Below are positions 7,373 to 12,197 of a stretch of DNA of 14,818 nt, piece after piece. Under the pieces are notes generated by a model that saw only the letters and a program-made list of their open reading frames with translations, did no database searches and was not told the DNA's origin. Source of the DNA: WO2-35-19 sp964365465 (GTDB lineage Bacteria; Patescibacteriota; Minisyncoccia; Phycocordibacterales; WO2-35-19). The position numbers were made by a program, and so were the translations under genes. The stretch is from the NCBI GenBank assembly GCA_964365465.1, contig CAYIPT010000015.1, positions 1-14,818 on the forward strand, given 5' to 3'. Each line of letters starts with the position of its first letter. Position 1 is the first letter of the stretch.

Positions 7373-7381
7373 ATTATAGCA
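7373..7381 (-). promoter_or_regulatory. Extended -10 promoter for the two-helix membrane protein
   Basis: The minus strand reads TGCTATAAT, an extended -10 (TGn plus a perfect TATAAT). It overlaps the end of the SHOCT gene and lies 12 nt before the ATG at 7360. No clear -35 is visible, which is acceptable for extended -10 promoters. It would give a 5' leader of about 6 nt and allow part of the copper operon to be expressed independently of the csoR promoter. Confidence 0.55.
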
Positions 7382-7643
7382 TATCTTTTTTCTTTTCTTC
7401 AAACTCTCTTTTATCAATCTCACCCTTGGCGTAACGCTCTTTCAAAATTTCAAGAGCATTTGAACCGGAATGATTTGAGCCAGAATGATGAGAACAGCAA
7501 TTTCTGCCACCAAAACCGCGTACTATCCAAATTATGAGAGCTATGAATAAAATCCAAAAAAAGAGCATCATGAGACCGCCTCCGAACCCGCTCATCATGT
7601 TCTCGCCCCATCCTCCATAACCATTATATAATCCGTACATCAT
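7374..7643 (-). CDS. SHOCT-domain membrane protein with Cys/His cluster
   Basis: An 89-aa protein. The N-terminus is Gly/Met/Tyr-rich (residues 1-24), followed by one membrane helix at about 22-42, the metal-ligand-rich linker RNCCSHHSGSNHSGSN (Cys49, Cys50, His52, His53, His58), and a C-terminal SHOCT helix pair at 63-88 (ALEILKERYAKGEIDKREFEEKKKDML). SHOCT domains are short oligomerisation or targeting helices at protein ends; they are common in small membrane proteins next to metal efflux genes. The CCxHH linker is probably on the cytoplasmic side near the SHOCT domain and could bind copper. It is the second gene after csoR, 46 nt downstream of it. The start is one of two consecutive ATG codons (7643 or 7640). 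Confidence 0.88.
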   Translation of the reverse strand: MMYGLYNGYGGWGENMMSGFGGGLMMLFFWILFIALIIWIVRGFGGRNCCSHHSGSNHSGSNALEILKERYAKGEIDKREFEEKKKDML

Positions 7644-7689
7644 AATATTTTGATTAATTATAAATTCTAATAATGCGCCTTTCTTAAAA

Positions 7690-7953
7690 TTATTTTCTTT
7701 TAAGCCGATAAACTTCCAATATTTCCTTCGTCGCTTTTGTTCCCCTGCCTGTCTTCATGTGGGGGGCGATGCATAAGCTCAGATGATTTTCCATTATAAC
7801 ATCTTCAATGCTTGAAAGAGCTTGTTTAATTGCCGATGTTTGGGTAATGACATTAATGCAATAAGCTCCCTTCTCAATCATTTCCTGTAAACCTCTTATT
7901 TGCCCCTCAACAATGCTCAATCTCCTCAATATTCTAGATTTTGGCGTAATCAT
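7690..7953 (-). CDS. csoR: CsoR-family Cu(I)-sensing transcriptional repressor
   Basis: An 87-aa all-helical DUF156 repressor. CsoR proteins form tetramers that leave their operator when Cu(I) binds. The three Cu(I) ligands expected by comparison with characterised CsoR are present: Cys32 in helix 2 (GAYCINVI) and His57 and Cys61 (ENHLSLC). This C-H-C pattern separates copper sensors from the formaldehyde (FrmR), nickel (RcnR) and persulfide (CstR) relatives. The N-terminal RILRRLSIVEGQIRGLQEMI is typical of the family. It heads the copper cluster, and its promoter contains a matching operator, so autoregulation together with the downstream genes is likely. The -10 box ends 6 nt before the ATG, implying a leaderless mRNA and fixing the start. 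Confidence 0.94.
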   Translation of the reverse strand: MITPKSRILRRLSIVEGQIRGLQEMIEKGAYCINVITQTSAIKQALSSIEDVIMENHLSLCIAPHMKTGRGTKATKEILEVYRLKRK

Positions 7954-7959
7954 ATTCCT

Positions 7960-7987
7960 AGTATATACCCCCCTAGGGTATTGTCAA
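7960..7987 (-). promoter_or_regulatory. csoR/copper operon promoter with embedded CsoR operator
   Basis: On the minus strand: TTGACA (7982-7987), a 16-nt spacer, then TATACT (7960-7965), a near-consensus sigma-A-type promoter. The spacer contains a 17-bp inverted repeat, ATACCC-n5-GGGTAT at 7965-7981. Read on the minus strand this is ATACCCTAGGGGGGTAT, close to the TACCC-n-GGGGGTA type of operator known for CsoR of Bacillus. A bound repressor would block polymerase directly. The -10 is followed by AGGAAT and the csoR ATG, so the transcript should begin at or next to the start codon. Confidence 0.85.
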
Positions 7988-8021
7988 CCCAAAAAATAAA
8001 AAATTGGGGATAATTAAAATT

Positions 8022-8174
8022 TTGGCAACCAAAAACGAGTACGAATATCGGGGTCTTAATCATAATAACATTATAAAGCTGATTTCGGATAACGAACTTA
8101 TGCAAAATATGGCTATTCAGATGGCTTTCATCAAAGAATTACAGAAAGAGGAATCTGCTCAAGTTGCGGTCTAA
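8022..8174 (+). CDS. Possible 50-aa plus-strand protein
   Basis: An open frame with a TTG start at 8022 and TAA at 8172-8174. It encodes a hydrophilic peptide opening MATKNEYEYRGLNHNN and closing ELQKEESAQVAV, with a plausible amphipathic helix between. It would be the only plus-strand gene in the window and is divergent from csoR. GATAAT at 8009-8014 lies 7 nt before the TTG, the same geometry as the leaderless promoters on the other strand, but no good -35 is present. I recognise no family. It could be a remnant of a longer gene or a chance open frame. Otherwise the 7954-8239 interval holds only the csoR promoter and a 6-bp-arm palindrome at 8220-8233. Confidence 0.33.
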   Translation: MATKNEYEYRGLNHNNIIKLISDNELMQNMAIQMAFIKELQKEESAQVAV

Positions 8175-8239
8175 TTTTAGCAGATTTGAAGCGTTTTAAC
8201 CTTGTCTTAACGATATTATAATAACCTGTTATTTACGAA

Positions 8240-8779
8240 TTAATCTTTAATTATTTCTTGAACCTTTTGGGCTATATTTTGATTCCAATTATGCCTTGCA
8301 TCCACTTCAAATAAAGTAAAACCTTCGCTTTTTATCAAATCAGCATTTTCCGAATCACAAAAATAATAATCTTTCACACCTCTTATAATCACCAAATTTT
8401 CTTTTGGTAATTTTTGGATATTCTCCAATACGTTGATTTTCAGTAGCCGCAGGACTTTTTTGGAAGCATAAAACCAATTAGACAAAGGAATAATTTTGTC
8501 TTTTTCTATTCCTTCTGCTATAAAAAATTTAATATCCCTTATCATAAGACTTATAAAATTTCTTTTCTTAATCAATGGATTGATAAGTATGATTTTTTGA
8601 TTATTAGAAATCTTTTGTGAAAATAAATAATTCACTCCTGCACTATGAGCAATAATCCAATCATTCTCGCCCATTTCCACTTTTTCATTTTTCTTTAGCC
8701 AAATATCAATGCCATTATATCCTTCGTAAGCTGATACCAAAGAAAAAGAACCTGGGATAATTAAAACTTTGTTATACAT
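8240..8779 (-). CDS. RBBP9/YdeN-like alpha/beta serine hydrolase
   Basis: A 179-aa cytoplasmic protein of the size and layout of the small alpha/beta hydrolases in the RBBP9/YdeN group. It has an N-terminal strand and turn VLIIPGSF, the nucleophile elbow AHSAGV with Ser46, a candidate acid around Asp137 or Asp142 (GVKDYYFCDS), and the catalytic His163 in DARHNWNQ. RBBP9-type enzymes are serine hydrolases of uncertain natural substrate. The gene stands apart from the copper cluster and follows the HD-domain gene on the same strand with a gap of about 98 bp that contains a TATAAA sequence 13 nt before the ATG. No functional link to its neighbours is visible. Confidence 0.75.
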   Translation of the reverse strand: MYNKVLIIPGSFSLVSAYEGYNGIDIWLKKNEKVEMGENDWIIAHSAGVNYLFSQKISNNQKIILINPLIKKRNFISLMIRDIKFFIAEGIEKDKIIPLSNWFYASKKVLRLLKINVLENIQKLPKENLVIIRGVKDYYFCDSENADLIKSEGFTLFEVDARHNWNQNIAQKVQEIIKD

Positions 8780-8877
8780 ATTGAATCCGTTATTTATACC
8801 TAAATAATAGCAGAGATAAACAAATTTGATATACTTAATCTCAATGAAAGAAAATAATCTGGCTTTTATATCATAGT

Positions 8878-9879
8878 TTAATTATCAAACTTCAAAAAAT
8901 ATTCTTTAGGTTTTGACTGTTTTTCCAATATTTTATTCCATTCAGGTTTAACTTCCGAAACTCTTTTGATTTCTCCTTCGTGCCAACAAAGAGGGTTAAC
9001 TACTCGTGATTTGCAGAAAACTTTCCCTGCGTAGTCGTTAGGGTTGTTTTTAACACCAATTTTGTCATTCATTCTGTCCCACAACAAACTGAATTGAGAA
9101 TCTGTTTTAGCGTAAGGCGTTATTTTATCCAACACCACCTTATCCGTTGCATATAAATCGTTTTCAGATATATATCCGTTTTTGAGTGCATAACGAAGGC
9201 AATCTCCAACCGCTCTAAACATCTGGGCGGAACGAAGACCTGCATAATAATCGGTATTGAGCCTTAAAAATAACTTGGCATATTTCTCTGCACTTTCAAA
9301 GTCCTTAAAAATCCATTTTCCGTTTTCTGCTGTAAGTTCATTGAGTAGGTTTTGAGCTTCTTTCATAGTTATTTCTTCAAAAATAACAGCTGTTCTCAAT
9401 GAGTAGTCAATCCTGTCAGCACACAAATCAGGCAAGTCCTTCTCTTTCAAAGGAAAGTTTTCATCATTTAGAATATATTCCATATCCAAACCATATTTTT
9501 TTATTATTTTTGGAATTTCTGATTTTCTGACAAATTCATCAAAAACATTGTCTTGGTGATTGTGTTCCTTTTGAGAGCCAGCATCTAAAACATAATCTAT
9601 GCAATGAGAAAAAGCGGAGTGAGATACGTCGTGAATTAGTCCAGCGATTTGTTCTTCAAGCGGAGCGTTATATTTACGAAGCAACAAGTAAACACTAATA
9701 GAGTGTGCAAAACGGCTATGGTCATATTCGCCAGTTTCCACATTCGGCTTCACCCAAAGTGGACGATAGCCAGCTTGGTCTATCTCTTTTAATCTTTGAA
9801 GAGTTTTGCAGTTAATCAGTTCCAAAATAACTGGTTCTGTAATTTCTACGCTTCCATATACTCTGTCTTTGTAATTCAT
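8878..9879 (-). CDS. HD-superfamily phosphohydrolase (COG1078-like)
   Basis: A 333-aa metal-dependent phosphohydrolase. The HD metal site is complete: His59 in SRFAHSISV, His83-Asp84 in GLIHDVSHSAFSH, and Asp155 in LCADRIDYS. The FAHSISVY and IHDVSHSAFSH spacing is typical of the SAMHD1/dGTPase-like COG1078 branch, whose studied members hydrolyse dNTPs to nucleoside and triphosphate or act on related phosphoesters. The N-terminal DRVYGSVEITEPVILELINC also matches this group. The protein is shorter than many COG1078 members (about 400-450 aa), so a C-terminal region may be reduced. It lies downstream of tRNA-His with about 100 bp of AT-rich, weakly repetitive spacer. Substrate is unknown; a role in nucleotide pool control or defence is possible but unsupported by neighbours. 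Confidence 0.86.
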   Translation of the reverse strand: MNYKDRVYGSVEITEPVILELINCKTLQRLKEIDQAGYRPLWVKPNVETGEYDHSRFAHSISVYLLLRKYNAPLEEQIAGLIHDVSHSAFSHCIDYVLDAGSQKEHNHQDNVFDEFVRKSEIPKIIKKYGLDMEYILNDENFPLKEKDLPDLCADRIDYSLRTAVIFEEITMKEAQNLLNELTAENGKWIFKDFESAEKYAKLFLRLNTDYYAGLRSAQMFRAVGDCLRYALKNGYISENDLYATDKVVLDKITPYAKTDSQFSLLWDRMNDKIGVKNNPNDYAGKVFCKSRVVNPLCWHEGEIKRVSEVKPEWNKILEKQSKPKEYFLKFDN

Positions 9880-9980
9880 AAGATTTAAATTTCTTTGCCC
9901 TTCGTTATAAACTCCTCATGACACTGAAATTTTATAGCCTCCTTCGTCAATCCTATCCTCAGGATCGTTAAAATTTCGTG

Positions 9981-10056
9981 GGTAGCTGACGGGGATCGAA
10001 CCCGTAAACCTCTTGGTCCACAACCAAGCGCTCTAACCAATTGAGCTACAGCTACC
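9981..10056 (-). tRNA. tRNA-His (GTG)
   Basis: A full cloverleaf on the minus strand: an 8-bp acceptor with an encoded G-1 (position 10056) opposite C73, D stem GCTC/GAGC, anticodon stem CTTGG/CCAAG around loop TTGTGGA (anticodon GTG), and T stem ACGGG/CCCGT with loop TTCGATC. The extra G-1 is the identity element of tRNA-His. After C73 only CA follows, so a complete CCA tail is not encoded, unlike the tRNA-Leu in this window. It begins 9 nt after the stop of the HNH gene upstream, with no separate promoter visible, and may be cotranscribed. Confidence 0.95.
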
Positions 10057-10065
10057 ATTTATACC

Positions 10066-10560
10066 TTAACAAACAATAGACAAAAACTTTAAATTTTCTT
10101 TTTTATCTAAATGCACGAGTTGATGGCAATTGTGGCATAAATAAGCTAAATTATCAATTTTATTATTGGAGTGATCATAATCAATATGATGAACAGCAAG
10201 TACTCTATTGTCTTCTATTCCACATAATTTACATTTTTTATCGGTTTTCTTCCTCTCTAAGACATCTCTGTAAAAATCACTACTTACTCCGCCTTTCCAT
10301 AATTTGTGTTTTGGCCCGATATATTGACTATTTCTCCAAATAGTCTGGCATGATTTTGAACAAAAATACTTGCCACTCTTCGAATGATTCAGTCTAGTTA
10401 AGTGTATATATGTAGATTTACCACAAGTCTCACATTTTACATAACTACCACTTTTCATAGATAAATAGTGGCATTCTTTTGAACAATATTTTCCCCATCC
10501 CATTTTTATCTGGAAATTTTTGGCTTTAAAAATTTTACCGCAAATTTTACATTTAATCAT
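10066..10560 (-). CDS. HNH endonuclease with two N-terminal zinc-binding modules (copy 2)
   Basis: A 164-aa protein with two N-terminal four-Cys modules (CKICGKIF...YCSKEC and CETCGKS...FCSKSC, about residues 4-70) and a C-terminal HNH nuclease domain. The HNH domain has CKLCG, VHHIDYDHSNNKIDNL and LCHNCHQLVH, giving the HH-N-H metal and catalytic residues plus the structural Cys pairs. The layout resembles free-standing HNH or homing-type nucleases that cut DNA. It is a paralogue of the gene directly upstream and overlaps its end by 8 bp from this start (an ATG at 10566 is also possible). I chose 10560 because it aligns the N-terminus with that of the paralogue. tRNA-His follows 9 nt downstream. 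The target is unknown. Confidence 0.84.
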   Translation of the reverse strand: MIKCKICGKIFKAKNFQIKMGWGKYCSKECHYLSMKSGSYVKCETCGKSTYIHLTRLNHSKSGKYFCSKSCQTIWRNSQYIGPKHKLWKGGVSSDFYRDVLERKKTDKKCKLCGIEDNRVLAVHHIDYDHSNNKIDNLAYLCHNCHQLVHLDKKENLKFLSIVC

Positions 10561-11059
10561 TCTCATATTTTAACTTTTTCAAAAGACCTACCTCATCATC
10601 TTTATAATGGTGAACCAAAAAATGACAATTGCAGCATAGCCAACAAAGATTTGAAATGTTGTTATTGTTTCTATTTTTATCGAGATGATGAGCTAATAGA
10701 ACTTTCTTGTTTTCAATCCCGCAAAGAATGCAATTTTGTGTTTTACTGGTGCGTGATAAAAGATTTTTATATGAAGACGATCCCCCATTCCAATTCGGAT
10801 GGAATTTTCCTCTGCTTTTTCTGCCTAACCAAAGGTTGCTGCAATTCCATGAGCAAAAGTATTTCTGATATTTTGAACGTTTTAACGATTTTAAAGATTT
10901 GTAAATTTTTGCTCCACATTCGCTACATTTAACCACTTTTCCCTTCCTTCGGGCAAAATATGTACATTGCTTAGAGCAAAAATTGTGGTTGCTTAATTTT
11001 ATTTGTGATCTCTTTTTGCTAAAAAACTTTTTACAAAATTCACATTTTACTTTATCCAT
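10553..11059 (-). CDS. HNH endonuclease with two N-terminal zinc-binding modules (copy 1)
   Basis: A 168-aa paralogue of the following gene with the same order: CEFCKKFF...FCSKQC and CSECGAKI...FCSWNC zinc modules, then CILCG, LLAHHLDKNRNNNNISNL and LCCNCHFLVHH of the HNH domain. Key HNH residues are kept. The start at 11059 (MDKVKCEF) is chosen over an upstream ATG at 11116. A strong extended -10 (TGGTATAAT) lies immediately before it with 6 nt between TATAAT and ATG, so the longer form would begin upstream of the promoter. The two genes overlap by a few bases and form an operon. They have diverged a good deal in sequence, so the duplication is not recent. Confidence 0.84.
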   Translation of the reverse strand: MDKVKCEFCKKFFSKKRSQIKLSNHNFCSKQCTYFARRKGKVVKCSECGAKIYKSLKSLKRSKYQKYFCSWNCSNLWLGRKSRGKFHPNWNGGSSSYKNLLSRTSKTQNCILCGIENKKVLLAHHLDKNRNNNNISNLCWLCCNCHFLVHHYKDDEVGLLKKLKYEND

Positions 11060-11065
11060 AGAAGT

Positions 11066-11074
11066 ATTATACCA
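11066..11074 (-). promoter_or_regulatory. Leaderless extended -10 promoter of the HNH pair
   Basis: TGGTATAAT on the minus strand: a perfect TATAAT (11066-11071) with an upstream TG. Six nucleotides (ACTTCT) separate it from the ATG at 11059, so the transcription start should coincide with the start codon. No convincing -35 is seen. Confidence 0.7.
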
Positions 11075-11138
11075 GAGTATGGCATAATAATAATCTGTGG
11101 ATTGCTCATTTATCACCCGCTTCTAACCCAGAGTAAAC

Positions 11139-11172
11139 AAAAAAAGCCACACTCAAAATACCAAGCGAGTAT
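11139..11172 (-). terminator. Possible weak intrinsic terminator after the elongation-factor-like gene
   Basis: On the minus strand ATACTC pairs with GAGTGT (one G-U pair) around a 12-nt loop; GGC and seven T residues follow. The T run and position between two genes on the same strand support a terminator. The short stem and long loop make it weak. Confidence 0.35.
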
Positions 11173-11200
11173 CTTTTTATAAAAACGGGGAATGGTGCAG

Positions 11201-11443
11201 TTAAACCTTCAGCACTTCAGTTCCTTCCTTTACTTCTTTTTCAACCTTAACTCCGACTACATCTCCCTTCTTTGCGCTCTGCACTTGCTCGTGGTTTATT
11301 TGAATGGAATCCAGCGGCTGTTCAAAATCGGCTCCGTGGCCCTGAAATTTGACCATATCGCCCACTTTAATGCCGCCTTCCACTTCCACGATGGCAACCT
11401 CCGCCTTGTTATAATAATGTGTTACTTTCCCGACCTTTTTCAT
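11201..11443 (-). CDS. Translation elongation factor-like protein (EF-Tu domain II type)
   Basis: An 80-aa protein made almost entirely of one beta-barrel, like domain II of translation GTPases: KVGKVTHYYNKAEVAIVEVEG, GIKVGDMVKFQGHGADF, SIQINHEQVQSAKKGDVVGVKV and a closing strand. No GTPase domain is present. Short stand-alone proteins of this kind, often named elongation factor-like, occur in CPR bacteria and resemble the C-terminal domain of U32 peptidase family proteins; their function is unknown. The promoter is an extended -10 (11452-11460) 8 nt before the ATG, and a small inserted element abuts it. The gene stands alone between tRNA-Leu and the HNH pair. Confidence 0.84.
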   Translation of the reverse strand: MKKVGKVTHYYNKAEVAIVEVEGGIKVGDMVKFQGHGADFEQPLDSIQINHEQVQSAKKGDVVGVKVEKEVKEGTEVLKV

Positions 11444-11451
11444 AATATTGG

Positions 11452-11460
11452 ATTATAGCA
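11452..11460 (-). promoter_or_regulatory. Extended -10 promoter of the elongation-factor-like gene
   Basis: TGCTATAAT on the minus strand, with TATAAT at 11452-11457 and CCAATATT before the ATG at 11443, so the leader is at most 1-2 nt. The first bases of the box belong to the 7-bp target duplication of the adjacent element. Any original -35 has therefore been displaced by about 80 bp. Confidence 0.68.
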
Positions 11461-11540
11461 TCCCGTAGTGAATTTTGGAAATGCGCAAGCGCGTAATTTT
11501 TTAAAAAATTATTTTGCCAAAATCTACTACGGGATAGCAT
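11455..11540. mobile_element. MITE-like element with 7-bp target duplication
   Basis: Bases 11462-11533 (72 bp) carry terminal inverted repeats CCCGTAGTgaATTTTGG and CCAAAATctACTACGGG (15 of 17 bp pair). They are flanked by perfect direct repeats ATAGCAT at 11455-11461 and 11534-11540. The centre holds GCGCAAGCGC and the palindrome AATTTTTTAAAAAATT. There is no coding capacity. Size, CCCGT termini and 6-7 bp duplications match the element at the copA start, suggesting one superfamily. Between tRNA-Leu and the elongation-factor-like gene it could also act as a large RNA hairpin. Confidence 0.72.
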
Positions 11541-11592
11541 AAAAAATAAATTTTGTGCTTGCACCGCGAAGCTTTATGATAATAGAGCGAAG

Positions 11593-11677
11593 TGGTGCTC
11601 GGGACTGGATTTGAACCAGCATGTCTTGCGACGGTACCACCTCAAGGTACTGGGTCTACCAATTTCCCCACCCGAGC
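11593..11677 (-). tRNA. tRNA-Leu (GAG)
   Basis: A class II tRNA on the minus strand: acceptor GCTCGGG/CCCGAGC, a GGG/CCC D stem, anticodon stem GTACC/GGTAC around TTGAGGT (anticodon GAG), a long variable arm with a GTC-GCAA-GAC stem, T stem CTGG/CCAG with TTCAAAT loop, discriminator A, and an encoded CCA (11593-11595). It has its own promoter at 11718-11745 and a leader of about 35 nt that can fold into a hairpin (ACCG...CGGT with inner GCTTT/AAAGC). Confidence 0.95.
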
Positions 11678-11717
11678 AATAAGAACCGCTTTCGCTAAAG
11701 CTTCAACGGTCAAAGAA

Positions 11718-11745
11718 AGTATATCTATTTTTTAGCTTTTTTCAA
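11718..11745 (-). promoter_or_regulatory. tRNA-Leu promoter
   Basis: On the minus strand: TTGAAA (11740-11745), a 16-nt spacer, TATACT (11718-11723). It lies between the end of rplS and tRNA-Leu, in the right direction, about 40 nt upstream of the mature 5' end. Confidence 0.65.
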
Positions 11746-11753
11746 TCCGAAAG

Positions 11754-11792
11754 CCCCTCTCTTGCGTCTAGGAGAGGGGTTGGGGTGAGGTT
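11754..11792. repeat. REP-like palindromic repeat at the 3' end of rplS
   Basis: On the minus strand AACCTCACCCC is followed by AACCCCTCTC, a 10-nt loop and GAGAGGGG. The 8-bp stem (CCCCTCTC at 11754-11761 with GAGAGGGG at 11772-11779 on the plus strand) is perfect. The left half resembles the second copy at 13351-13400; the right end is shortened. It encodes the last seven residues and the TAG stop of rplS, and its hairpin could help end the ribosomal transcript, although no T run follows. Confidence 0.72.
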
Positions 11793-12193
11793 GTTTCGGA
11801 AATTTCTTCAGCAACCTCTGGCACTTCTCTTATATTTCTCATCTGGCGCCTGATTTCCTTGGCCGCTTTTTTGCGGATGTGATAGAGCTTGGCCCGGCGA
11901 ACTTTGGAGCGTTTGACCACTTCTATTTTTTCAATCATGGGAGAGTAGAGCGGAAAAATTCTCTCCACCCCCACCCCGCTGGCCACTTTTCTCAGAGTAA
12001 AGGTGCTGCCAGCTTCTTTGCCATGCTTAATGGCCAAACAAAGTCCCTCAAAATCCTGTAATCTAGTTTTTAACTTGGCTGTTTTTTTATCTTTTTCAAT
12101 TATTTTTTGAGTCACGCAAATCGTATCCCCGGACCTAATATCCAATTTTTTTCTTTCTTCAATATTTACTGATGAAATTTTTATATTGCTCAT
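11768..12193 (-). CDS. rplS: 50S ribosomal protein L19
   Basis: L19 of the large subunit, located at the 30S-50S interface. The 141-aa product carries the family core: DIRSGDTICVTQKIIEKDKK, LQDFEGLCLAIK, TFTLRKVASGVGVERIFPLYSP and IEKIEVVKRSKVRRAKLYHIR. It is longer than usual (about 115-120 aa) because of a charged C-terminal tail REVPEVAEEISET followed by TSPQPLS. The latter is encoded by a palindromic repeat that also supplies the TAG stop. The start at 12193 (MSNIKISS) is chosen because it lies 4 nt after the rplB stop; a longer frame to 12454 would run inside rplB. Having L19 directly after L2, where S19 is expected, is unusual. Confidence 0.93.
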   Translation of the reverse strand: MSNIKISSVNIEERKKLDIRSGDTICVTQKIIEKDKKTAKLKTRLQDFEGLCLAIKHGKEAGSTFTLRKVASGVGVERIFPLYSPMIEKIEVVKRSKVRRAKLYHIRKKAAKEIRRQMRNIREVPEVAEEISETTSPQPLS

Positions 12194-12197
12194 ATTT

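Noticed and set aside
8220..8233. Terminator hairpin AATAAC-CT-GTTATT
   Set aside because: A 2-nt loop is too tight for a stable hairpin and no T run follows; at most a small protein-binding palindrome.
11462..11533. Simple intrinsic terminator of tRNA-Leu
   Set aside because: The inverted repeat is 72 bp long, not followed by a T run on the minus strand, and is flanked by a perfect 7-bp duplication; insertion is the better explanation, although it may still affect transcription.
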